A stretch of DNA of 40,323 nucleotides from Magnetospirillum molischianum DSM 120 (lineage in GTDB: Bacteria > Pseudomonadota > Alphaproteobacteria > Rhodospirillales > Magnetospirillaceae). The DNA is taken from positions 122,452 through 162,774 of the forward strand of contig NZ_CAHP01000023.1 of assembly GCF_000294655.1 (NCBI RefSeq), written 5' to 3'. Below the pieces are notes generated by a model, which saw only the letters and a list, made by a program, of their open reading frames with translations, did no database searches and was not told the DNA's origin. The translations under genes were made by a program, and so were the position numbers. Below, piece by piece: positions 1 to 6,737 of the stretch. How positions within the stretch are numbered: the stretch's first letter is position 1; each line of letters starts with the position of its first letter.

Positions 1-209
1 TTTTCGGCACTATCGGGGATATCGACGCCACCACGGGCGGAAGCGCGGCGCTCAAGCTCAAGGTAGGCCTGAAGCAACGCCTCGGTCCTCAATTCACCTT
101 TGGCCTGGTCCCAGAACTTGGCCGGAATTCCGGTTGGCCGGGGGGCTGACTGGCGGGACGGTGACGGATTGAGATCGGCAAAGCTGTCACGGGAATCGTC
201 TTCGAACAT
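1..209 (-). CDS. Phage capsid assembly/scaffolding-type protein, N-terminal part
   Basis: The ATG at 207-209 follows an AAGGA ribosome site and opens a frame that runs off the left window edge, so only about 69 residues are visible. The start is acidic and disordered. It leads into a segment around IPAKFWDQAKGELRTEALL and then LELERR, which resembles the N-terminus of scaffold or capsid-assembly proteins in podovirus-type head modules. It lies directly downstream of the portal and Bbp19-like genes on the same strand, the position expected for a scaffold protein. The family call rests on this short match and on context. The rest of the gene, and any capsid gene, is outside the window. Confidence 0.6.
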   Translation of the reverse strand, partial: MFEDDSRDSFADLNPSPSRQSAPRPTGIPAKFWDQAKGELRTEALLQAYLELERRASARGGVDIPDSAE

Positions 210-238
210 AGGATTTTCCTTCGGTTAAAGACTGGTCC

Positions 239-505
239 TCACTGTCCGGCCCGGCCACGCGCGGCCAGGGACAGCAGATGGAGGACAAGGTGGCGCTGGC
301 CTTCGAGATGGCGCAGCGCGGACTTGCTGGATTCGGGTCCAAGGCACCGGTCCAGCGTGATCTTGCGTAAGTGGGCAAGCAGCGCCTCCCCCTCGGGCGA
401 GGCGAACAGCCGTGCCGTCTGACGGGCCAACAGAGCGGCGTCGGCTCCGCCAGGAAGAGACGGCGACACCGCCAGCCCTTCCCAACCGGATTCAGCTTTG
501 TCCAT
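239..505 (-). CDS. Bbp19-like small phage protein
   Basis: I chose the ATG at 503-505, giving 88 residues. A longer frame begins at 562, but its extra N-terminus is proline-rich and overlaps the portal gene more deeply. The start overlaps the last 14 bases of the portal gene, as expected for translational coupling. The core reads RLFASPEGEALLAHL, later HLEGQRHLVLHLL. This matches the pattern of Bbp19-like phage proteins: a phage-head-associated fold with a small residue-Pro-Glu-Gly near the front and an EGQR/EGRR motif near the end. The molecular role of the family is not well defined. It sits between portal and scaffold genes, which supports the call. Confidence 0.55.
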   Translation of the reverse strand: MDKAESGWEGLAVSPSLPGGADAALLARQTARLFASPEGEALLAHLRKITLDRCLGPESSKSALRHLEGQRHLVLHLLSLAARGRAGQ

Positions 506-2042
506 TGGCCTCCCCCGTCGGATTGGAAGCGGCGGCGGGACGGATGATGTCGGCAGGCACATTGAAACTGCGCCCCAGCCAGCGGGCCGTGGCGGCAGGA
601 TCGATCGCCGCCAGAGCCTCCGGCCCCAGTTGGGAGAGGGACGACAGCCAGGTCAGCATGTTGCGGGCATCGCGCTGCGCCTGATTCTGGGCTAACGGCG
701 AGCGGTATTGCAGATCGACCTCGCGTCCATCGACGACAAGATCGGGGATTTCGCCCCGACGACGAAGGATATGGATGGCACGCATCACCAGGGGGGTCAG
801 CAACTCGCTTTGCAGCCGCCCATAGGTAGCCCCGAGCAGCCGGGCCATCTCGCTGGAGCGCTCCAGCACTTCGGTCGCGGTCATTTTGGGGCTGTTGGTC
901 TGCCCTAACTTGTCGGCCAGCAAGGCATGGCGAATACGCCCGCGCAAATCTTCGAGTACCAATTGCGAGGTGTCGAACCGCCCCGGCGCAACCAGCGGCT
1001 GAAGCCCTTGAGAACCAACCGCCTTGGGGATGATCGTGCCCGGCACCAGTTTGATGTTGGCAGGATTCAACACCCCATCATCATCGGCCTGCCAGATGCC
1101 GGTGACGGCGATGGTGGCGTTCTTCAGCACCAGTTCGACCACCTTGTTCGCGGTCTTGATGTCGGGCAACGCCTTCATCACCGGCGATCGGCCGTAGACC
1201 TCGCCTGGAGCCTTCAGCCAGCGGAAATTGATGAACGGAGTCATCTCGAACCGCCCTCGTGCCAGCACGGTGTCGTCCGACTCCGCTTCCAACACGGCGG
1301 CATAAGCATACGAGCCGCGCAATGGCACCACCGCCTCGACGATCCCGACACGCAGATCGGGATCGTCAGCGGCGGCGCGCAGGATCGCATCGGGCAACCG
1401 GGCGGCGGGAAAGCGGGTTCTGAGCGCGGCGACGGTCAATTCGCAGCGGCGGAAGGTGACGTCAAGCCGTCCGTCCGGCCCTTCCTCCAACACGACCTGA
1501 CCGAGCGGTACCGCCGTGAAGCGAAAGGCGGAGGGCTCGCCGGGGGCCGCTTCCTCGAACAGCAGAGAGGCGGTGCCGCCAGTGACAACATCAAGGTAGC
1601 ACTGGTGCATTTCGATCGCGAAGTTCGAGCGGTCGAAATGCGATTGCAGTACGGAGCCGATTCGATCCAACACCGGAGCGACCCGCTCACGCTCGGCCGG
1701 GTCGAGTCGGTCGCTAGCGGTCAGGCCGAACCATTGCGCCCAGGGAGGCGTCAGTTCGGATAGCAGCGAGGCGGCCAGTTGATCGACGGCATCCGGCGCG
1801 GTGCCGTCGAACAGACGGTCGGCTTTCTTCTCGCCCGGAACCGATGCGGTCAAAATGGCGTCACGCAGCGGCAGAGCATAATCGTAGCATTCCTGCCAAT
1901 GCGTTTCCCACACGGCGCGGCGTTGCTTGGCCTTACGAAAACGGCCAAGAAGAACCGAGGGATCATCCGCATCGGGGCCGAGCAGTTGCTCGCCCCGTGC
2001 GGCCTCGTCCTCGGATTTGGGAGAACGAACAGCCATGCTCAC
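492..2042 (-). CDS. Podovirus-type head-to-tail connector (portal) protein
   Basis: This 516-residue protein resembles the T7 gp8-like portal family (Bacteriophage head-to-tail connecting protein), which forms the dodecameric ring through which DNA enters the capsid. Family-like segments include an early WETHWQECYDYALP, then LFDGTAPDAVDQLAASL and TPPWAQWF, then YGRSPVMKALPDIKTAN in the middle. KMTATEVLERSSEMARLLG comes later. Length is close to the usual 500-560. The start at 2040-2042 is GTG and overlaps the TGA of the upstream small gene (GTGA); an in-frame ATG two codons in (2034-2036) is an alternative. The neighbours are phage head genes. No terminase or major capsid gene is visible, so it may be an intact prophage cut by the window edge or a remnant. 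Confidence 0.85.
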   Translation of the reverse strand: MSMAVRSPKSEDEAARGEQLLGPDADDPSVLLGRFRKAKQRRAVWETHWQECYDYALPLRDAILTASVPGEKKADRLFDGTAPDAVDQLAASLLSELTPPWAQWFGLTASDRLDPAERERVAPVLDRIGSVLQSHFDRSNFAIEMHQCYLDVVTGGTASLLFEEAAPGEPSAFRFTAVPLGQVVLEEGPDGRLDVTFRRCELTVAALRTRFPAARLPDAILRAAADDPDLRVGIVEAVVPLRGSYAYAAVLEAESDDTVLARGRFEMTPFINFRWLKAPGEVYGRSPVMKALPDIKTANKVVELVLKNATIAVTGIWQADDDGVLNPANIKLVPGTIIPKAVGSQGLQPLVAPGRFDTSQLVLEDLRGRIRHALLADKLGQTNSPKMTATEVLERSSEMARLLGATYGRLQSELLTPLVMRAIHILRRRGEIPDLVVDGREVDLQYRSPLAQNQAQRDARNMLTWLSSLSQLGPEALAAIDPAATARWLGRSFNVPADIIRPAAASNPTGEANGQS

Positions 2043-2245
2043 TCTCCCAACAGGGATTTGCCGCCCTGTCTCCGGGACGACAACAGCCCAGTATCCGAGG
2101 TCGCGATGGTTCCGTAGAGACCGCGCCGATTGCGATCGATCGTTTCCTGCCGCGTTTTGGCTTCATCGTCGGTGGTGGTGGCTGGCGAGGCGACGACCAC
2201 CGGAGCCGGGATTGACGGGGACGAAGGGGCGAAGAATCCACCCAT
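2039..2245 (-). CDS. Small phage structural-module protein, function unknown
   Basis: This is a 68-residue protein with a proline-rich N-terminus, a charged middle (DDEAKTRQETIDRNRRG) and a small/polar tail ending near SLLGE. The ATG is preceded by a strong AAAGGAG site about six bases upstream. Its stop overlaps the GTG start of the portal gene by four bases (GTGA), so the two are probably coupled. Short proteins of this composition, with a TIATS-like motif and a C-terminal TLLGE-like end, commonly lie next to portal genes in phages of alphaproteobacteria. I do not know a function. The strong ribosome site and coupling make it very likely real. Confidence 0.65.
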   Translation of the reverse strand: MGGFFAPSSPSIPAPVVVASPATTTDDEAKTRQETIDRNRRGLYGTIATSDTGLLSSRRQGGKSLLGE

Positions 2246-2281
2246 GGCGCACTCCTTTCTGAACTATGATCTTGTTTTGTT

Positions 2282-2791
2282 CTAATCTGCGCGCAAAAAG
2301 ACCGCCGGAGCGGGGCTCCGGTCGGCTTCAGACGCAAATGTGGTGTTGATGGGAAGATCATCAGTCAGATTCGGACAGCCTGTCAATGATTTTTTTCCTT
2401 CATCTTCGATAAAACGGAACAATTGCCACGGCGTAAGCACAAACCCGTCATGAATTCCCAATATCCGCTTGACCGCCTCGACACAGCTATAGGGTCGCCA
2501 GGGGGCCTGACGCCGAGGCGGTTGGCGCAACACCGTCTCCAGCACAGTCAAACCGCGTGCGCGGTACCATCCCACAAGATCAAAATCCGCCGGGACCGGC
2601 AAAACGGTCAGATCGGTCCGGTGCGCCATCGGGTTCATGCTGATCCAACCTTCCGCCGCCCCCAAAACGACGAAGCAATGACGAAAGCCCGGCCGCAACA
2701 GCCGCAACCAGTGCAGTTCCGCCTGACCGGAGAACACCACCAGGGCCTTAGTCCAACACATTGGATTTCCATCATTTTTTTCGGTCGTCAC
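2282..2791 (-). CDS. Phage-module hypothetical protein with RPGFRHC motif
   Basis: I placed the start at the GTG of 2789-2791 because it overlaps the upstream stop as GTGA, the same junction used elsewhere in this cluster. An ATG at 2759-2761 is the alternative and a longer frame to 2848 is less likely. The 169-residue product contains ELHWLRLLRPGFRHC, then hydrophobic strands, and a later SCVEAVKRILGIH. The spaced His and two Cys residues recall the NlpC/P60-like or papain-like hydrolases encoded beside phage tail genes. No complete catalytic signature can be assigned, so no enzyme activity is claimed. It probably belongs to the same transcript as the portal gene. Confidence 0.6.
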   Translation of the reverse strand: MTTEKNDGNPMCWTKALVVFSGQAELHWLRLLRPGFRHCFVVLGAAEGWISMNPMAHRTDLTVLPVPADFDLVGWYRARGLTVLETVLRQPPRRQAPWRPYSCVEAVKRILGIHDGFVLTPWQLFRFIEDEGKKSLTGCPNLTDDLPINTTFASEADRSPAPAVFLRAD

Positions 2792-3153
2792 GATACAATC
2801 CCCTTCCGTTTTAACGGTGTGGACAGGCGATCCAGCGCCTCGTCCCACAAACGAGCATCGACAGGGCTGTCGCCAGACCAGGGATCGGGCGGGGTCAACC
2901 GACGACCGAAAATATCCAGAACCTTCAGGTGCGCCGGCCGCAGAATGCGACCGCGATACAGCCGCCCGACCTCACGCGCGATATCGTCCGGCTCGCAGGG
3001 ACGGGCCACATCGCCGCGCCCCGCCCCAAATCGCGCTCCCTCTTCCCGCGCCAGACGGCAACGGATAAACCAGAGCCACGCATCCTCAGCGGTTGCGAAC
3101 GACTCAGTTGGTTGATCGCTCAGAACGCAACCGGCATACCTCTCTCGTGCCAT
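2788..3153 (-). CDS. Phage-module hypothetical protein, first gene of the operon
   Basis: The ATG at 3151-3153 follows GGGGGAG and gives 121 residues starting MARERYAGCVLSD. A longer frame reaching 3210 lacks a comparable ribosome site. Recognisable stretches are AEDAWLWFIRCRLAREEGAR, GDVARPCEPDDIAR and a C-terminal RLWDEALDRLSTPLKRKG. These look like a conserved small protein of alphaproteobacterial phage clusters, but I cannot name a function. There is no signal peptide or membrane segment. It is the first gene of the minus-strand module and is divergent from the S24 regulator, so the 120-bp gap upstream probably holds its promoter and operator. Confidence 0.6.
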   Translation of the reverse strand: MARERYAGCVLSDQPTESFATAEDAWLWFIRCRLAREEGARFGAGRGDVARPCEPDDIAREVGRLYRGRILRPAHLKVLDIFGRRLTPPDPWSGDSPVDARLWDEALDRLSTPLKRKGIVS

Positions 3154-3273
3154 ATGACTCCCCCGCCTTTGGAACAAAACATATACCGTGTGGCACCAAA
3201 GCAAGCACACGTCAAGGCCTTTCGGGTATTTATTCCTGGTGCGAAATCATCGGAACTGAGAGACAATCTTCCC
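3154..3273. promoter_or_regulatory. Divergent control region between phage module and S24 regulator
   Basis: This 120-bp gap separates the minus-strand phage operon from the plus-strand HTH-S24 gene. It must contain at least the promoter of the minus-strand operon, and by analogy with repressor/early-operator layouts it probably holds the regulator's binding sites. I see a TTGACG-like -35 on the minus strand near 3209-3214 but no convincingly spaced -10, and no clear symmetric operator. The position is sound; the internal details are not resolved. Confidence 0.4.
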
Positions 3274-3909
3274 ATGCTTAAACACAGCGACATCTGGGCG
3301 GCAATTGATGCTCTGGCCCGCGACAACGGGTTGACCGCATCCGCTCTTGCGCGCAAAGCGGGACTGGACCCCACTACCTTTAATAAGAGCAAGCGGATCA
3401 CCCGTGAGGGGAAAGCGCGCTGGCCCTCGACCGAAAGCGTTGCCAAAGTCCTTGATGCAACAGGGGCAAATCTCAGCCGTTTTCTCGGCTACATCGAAAA
3501 TGACGGACAAACCACCCGCCCGGCCCCGACAATTCCGCTGATCGGCTTCGCCCAGGCGGGGGATCGGGGATTTTTCGATGATGCTGGCTATCCGCTCGGC
3601 GGCGGATGGGATGAAATTCCGTTCCCGGAAATTGGCGACCCCCATGCCTATGCCCTTGAAATCAGCGGCGATTCGATGGAGCCGCTATTCCGTGACGGCG
3701 ATGTGGTCATTGTCTCGCCTTCGGCCAGCGTCCGCCGAGGCGATCGGGTGGTGGTCAGGACCAACGAAGGCGAAGTGATGGTCAAACAGCTGGCGCGACT
3801 GACAGCTCGCCGGGTCGAACTGACATCAATCAACCCCGCTCACCCAGGCCGCATCCTGGCGGCCGAAGAGGTCGCATGGCTGGCGCGGATTCTCTGGGCC
3901 AGCCAGTAA
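3274..3909 (+). CDS. HTH / S24 LexA-like transcriptional regulator (self-cleaving repressor type)
   Basis: The 211-residue frame starts at the ATG of 3274-3276; longer upstream frames overlap the divergent gene. Residues about 5-70 form an XRE-type helix-turn-helix region (LTASALARKAGLDPTTF). Residues about 85-205 form an S24 peptidase domain. The nucleophile Ser134 lies in SGDSMEP and the general-base Lys171 follows a GDRVVVRTNEGE stretch. An Ala95-Gly96 pair in QAGDRG is placed like the autocleavage site of LexA/CI/PrtR proteins. It would repress target genes until DNA damage or another cue triggers cleavage. It resembles both phage repressors and a conserved chromosomal regulator of alphaproteobacteria, so its control of the adjacent phage operon is inference. 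Confidence 0.85.
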   Translation: MLKHSDIWAAIDALARDNGLTASALARKAGLDPTTFNKSKRITREGKARWPSTESVAKVLDATGANLSRFLGYIENDGQTTRPAPTIPLIGFAQAGDRGFFDDAGYPLGGGWDEIPFPEIGDPHAYALEISGDSMEPLFRDGDVVIVSPSASVRRGDRVVVRTNEGEVMVKQLARLTARRVELTSINPAHPGRILAAEEVAWLARILWASQ

Positions 3910-4303
3910 TCAGAACTCACACAAGCGGCGCATCAGCACCGCCTTTAAATAGATTTTTATTGATTTTTATCTATTATTAAAATTACAGTGCAATTGTAAA
4001 TTTTCTGAATTACCGACCGTAAGCGTAAACACCTACGGTTGCGCATGGCGCATGCCCGCTATGCTTATGTGGCATCTTGCGTTTTCAAACGAACCGCCAC
4101 AGTCTCTCTGCGAGAATTTCCTGAAATACAATGAACCCCTTACGGGTTTCTGCCACCAGACCGGATCTGGCACTTGGCTCTCCCACCTGAAGAGCGTCGT
4201 TTGCTTGCGCCCTGTCTTGGCAAACAGCCCCCATCCATGTCTACAACTAATTAGGGCATGCTCTGTTTGCCGATTTCTTTGACGCCCATGACGTGAGAAA
4301 TGA
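3910..4303. other. Intergenic region with AT-rich tract upstream of the chemotaxis gene
   Basis: No credible gene lies here; a 76-codon plus-strand frame (4052-4282) has no family features or ribosome site. About 3940-4015 is strikingly AT-rich for this sequence and contains an inverted repeat, AATAGAT (3948-3954) with ATCTATT (3969-3975). The remainder, up to the ATG at 4304, presumably holds the promoter of the chemotaxis gene, but I see no clear -35/-10 pair. Confidence 0.4.
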
Positions 4304-6025
4304 ATGATGAAACGATGGTTCCTGAACGCGAGCGTCTTTATAAAAATCCTTCTCCCGGTAATTCTCGTGATTGCGACGATTATCGTTACAATCACGATTA
4401 GCTACATAGGATTGAAGTCTCTAAGTCAGAGCGCCTCAGACATCATTGACATCGACGTCAAACGCTCTCTCATCACCATGGACATGAAGGCCGAAGTCAA
4501 TAACGCTACGGTCGCGGCACTGTCCTCTCTCATTCAGAACACCGAAGAGGAACAGAAGATTGTTCAGACGCGGTACGAAGCCAGCATCGGCCTGGTGGCA
4601 AAGTCTCTGGAAACGGGGACGACGCTGGCAACCACCCCGGAACGACGCGCCGCCGCCGCGGATCTGAAAACCAAATTCGAGACATACGATGCGGCCACGC
4701 GCGCCGCGATGAAAATGATCCAGGCGGGAGACCGTGACGGGGCCGCGCGAATGTTCATGACCGACGCCCGCGCGGCCCGGCTGGCCTTTGCCGACGCCGT
4801 CGAGCAACGGGTCAATTTCAACATCAAGGCGATGGAGCATTCCGAGGACGGCATGCATGCGTTGATGAGCACGATCACACTTGAGCTGATTTTGCTGGCG
4901 ACGGGATTGACCGCTATTGCGCTGCTCGTTCTCTACCTGATCGTCTCGCGGCTGGTAACCTCTCCCTTGTCACGCCTTAGCGTCACAGTCGATCAGTTGA
5001 CCAAGGGCGACACTGATATCGACGTCACCGATTCCGATCGGAGAGACGAGATCGGCCATATTGCCAAGGCGTTGCTGGTCTTCCGCCAGAACACGATCGA
5101 GCGCATGGAGATCGCGCAAAGCGAACGCGACCGCATTGCCACCAGCGATTATCGCAGCAAGGCAGTGGGCGAGTTGATGTCCGCGTTCCAGAATCGCGCC
5201 AATACTGTCCTGTCGGAAGTCGAGGCCGCGCAAACCGAACTTGAACACACCGCCCGCACCCTTGCCGAAACCGCCGAACAATCGCAGGAGCGCGTCACCA
5301 CCGTCGCCTCGGCGACCCAGCAGGCGACCAGCAACGTCGAAAGCGTCGCCAGCGCCGCCGAGGAATTATCGACTTCGATCCGCGAAATCGGCCGACAGGT
5401 CGAACAATCCAGCCGCCTGTCCTCGACCGCGGCAGAGGAGGCCAAGGAGACCAACGCCACCGTTCGCGGGCTGGCTGAGGCATCGGGCCGCATCGGCGAG
5501 GTCATCAACCTCATCAACGACATCGCGTCGCAGACAAACCTGCTGGCCCTGAATGCAACGATCGAAGCGGCACGGGCCGGCGAATCGGGCAAGGGCTTCG
5601 CCGTTGTTGCCAATGAAGTAAAAAACCTCGCCAACCAGACCGCCAAGGCCACCGATGAAATCGGCAACCAGATCAGTGCGGTCCAAGCCTCGACGCAGCA
5701 GGCGGTCACGGCAATCGGCGGGATCGTCACCCGTATCGACGAAATCAATTCGATTGCCGCAGGTATCGCCTCGGCAGTCGAGCAGCAATCGGCCGCGACC
5801 GCCGAAATCGCCCGCAATGTTCAGCAGGCAGCGCAGGGAACCAACGAAGTCGCTTCGGCGATCACCGGGGTCAGCCTTGCCGCCACCGATACGGGGACCG
5901 CTTCGTCGGAGGTTCTGAACAGCACCCGGACCCTGGCCGCGTCCAGCGGCACGCTCCGGGCGGAACTGCTCAAATTTCTCGACGACATGCGCAACACGGT
6001 GCGTCAAGTGGTCAAGGCCAGTTGA
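4304..6025 (+). CDS. Methyl-accepting chemotaxis protein
   Basis: The 573-residue protein has the standard transmembrane receptor layout. There is a short cytoplasmic start, a first membrane helix at about residues 10-36, and a helical periplasmic domain of about 150 residues that looks like a four-helix-bundle sensor. A second membrane helix lies at about 188-212, then a HAMP domain and a long coiled-coil signalling domain. The highly conserved hairpin tip ([22 protein letters not shown], given here only as a landmark near residue 412) binds CheA and CheW. Flanking AAEELS and [13 protein letters not shown] repeats carry likely methylation sites. No C-terminal NWETF-like tether is present. 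The ATG at 4304 has a second ATG immediately after it; the ribosome site is weak. The ligand is not predictable. It appears monocistronic, with a terminator just downstream. Confidence 0.95.
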   Translation: MMKRWFLNASVFIKILLPVILVIATIIVTITISYIGLKSLSQSASDIIDIDVKRSLITMDMKAEVNNATVAALSSLIQNTEEEQKIVQTRYEASIGLVAKSLETGTTLATTPERRAAAADLKTKFETYDAATRAAMKMIQAGDRDGAARMFMTDARAARLAFADAVEQRVNFNIKAMEHSEDGMHALMSTITLELILLATGLTAIALLVLYLIVSRLVTSPLSRLSVTVDQLTKGDTDIDVTDSDRRDEIGHIAKALLVFRQNTIERMEIAQSERDRIATSDYRSKAVGELMSAFQNRANTVLSEVEAAQTELEHTARTLAETAEQSQERVTTVASATQQATSNVESVASAAEELSTSIREIGRQVEQSSRLSSTAAEEAKETNATVRGLAEASGRIGEVINLINDIASQTNLLALNATIEAARAGESGKGFAVVANEVKNLANQTAKATDEIGNQISAVQASTQQAVTAIGGIVTRIDEINSIAAGIASAVEQQSAATAEIARNVQQAAQGTNEVASAITGVSLAATDTGTASSEVLNSTRTLAASSGTLRAELLKFLDDMRNTVRQVVKAS

Positions 6026-6038
6026 TCCGCAGCGATCG

Positions 6039-6070
6039 GAAGGGAGGTGGTTTCGCCTCCCTTCTGTTTT
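6039..6070 (+). terminator. Rho-independent terminator after the chemotaxis gene
   Basis: A nine-base stem, GAAGGGAGG (6039-6047) with CCTCCCTTC (6056-6064), closes an eight-base loop and is followed by TGTTTTG. It lies 14 bases after the stop codon. Confidence 0.8.
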
Positions 6071-6170
6071 GATCATCACGACATCTTAAATTGACCGATT
6101 TTTGCGTTGAAAATACTTCTCAACACAGCCCCGGTTATGGTCAAATAGACCCTTGACACCGGAGACTCCC

Positions 6171-6614
6171 GTGCAGCCCTGGCTTCCGATCCAATCGCAG
6201 CGTCCCAGCCCCGACCGTCCGATGACGGCAGCGCTGGCTACGTTGATGTTGGTTCTGGCGATGGTGGTGGGACTCTCGGTCTCGCTGGCGCCCACGGCGC
6301 GCGCGGCTCTGGTCACCTTAGCCACCAGCGACCGCGCCCTGGACATGACGGTCGATGAAACCGACACGTCTTCCGCCTGGGTCCGACCAGTCGTTTCCAC
6401 CAAACTGCCCCGACAGATTTCAGCCACCGATGGGCCGCCGCAGGATACATCCCCGCTCGCACTGGCGCTCTTGCCCGTCGATGGGAATCGCGGTTTTACT
6501 GACCGCCCGGTCGTCCACAGCCTCGATCGCGATGTCTTTCATCCCGCCGCCAACGGTCACCTGACGGGGCGGTCTCCCACCGGGCCGCCTGCACCCGAGT
6601 CTCGCGCCTTTTAG
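6171..6614 (+). CDS. Hypothetical exported or membrane-anchored protein
   Basis: I chose the GTG at 6171 because GGAG lies seven bases upstream; a TTG at 6153 would add six residues. The 147-residue product has a hydrophobic stretch at about residues 20-45 (LATLMLVLAMVVGLSVSLA followed by PTARAA). This looks like an uncleaved anchor or a signal peptide with an Ala-x-Ala end. The rest is proline- and aspartate-rich and probably disordered. I do not recognise a family. It lies upstream of secDF with a 123-bp gap and could be carried on the same transcript. Coding status is moderately supported by the ribosome site and signal-like segment only. Confidence 0.45.
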   Translation: MQPWLPIQSQRPSPDRPMTAALATLMLVLAMVVGLSVSLAPTARAALVTLATSDRALDMTVDETDTSSAWVRPVVSTKLPRQISATDGPPQDTSPLALALLPVDGNRGFTDRPVVHSLDRDVFHPAANGHLTGRSPTGPPAPESRAF

Positions 6615-6737
6615 GCGTTTCCTCTCTTTACGACGCTTGATTAACCGAACTTGGGCTTTGAGTCCGGGTTCCCCTGCGCCGTCAAGCTCCCCCTGCGAGA
6701 CTGCGCCCGCCCAACGGCGAGCGCCTGGGATTGAACC

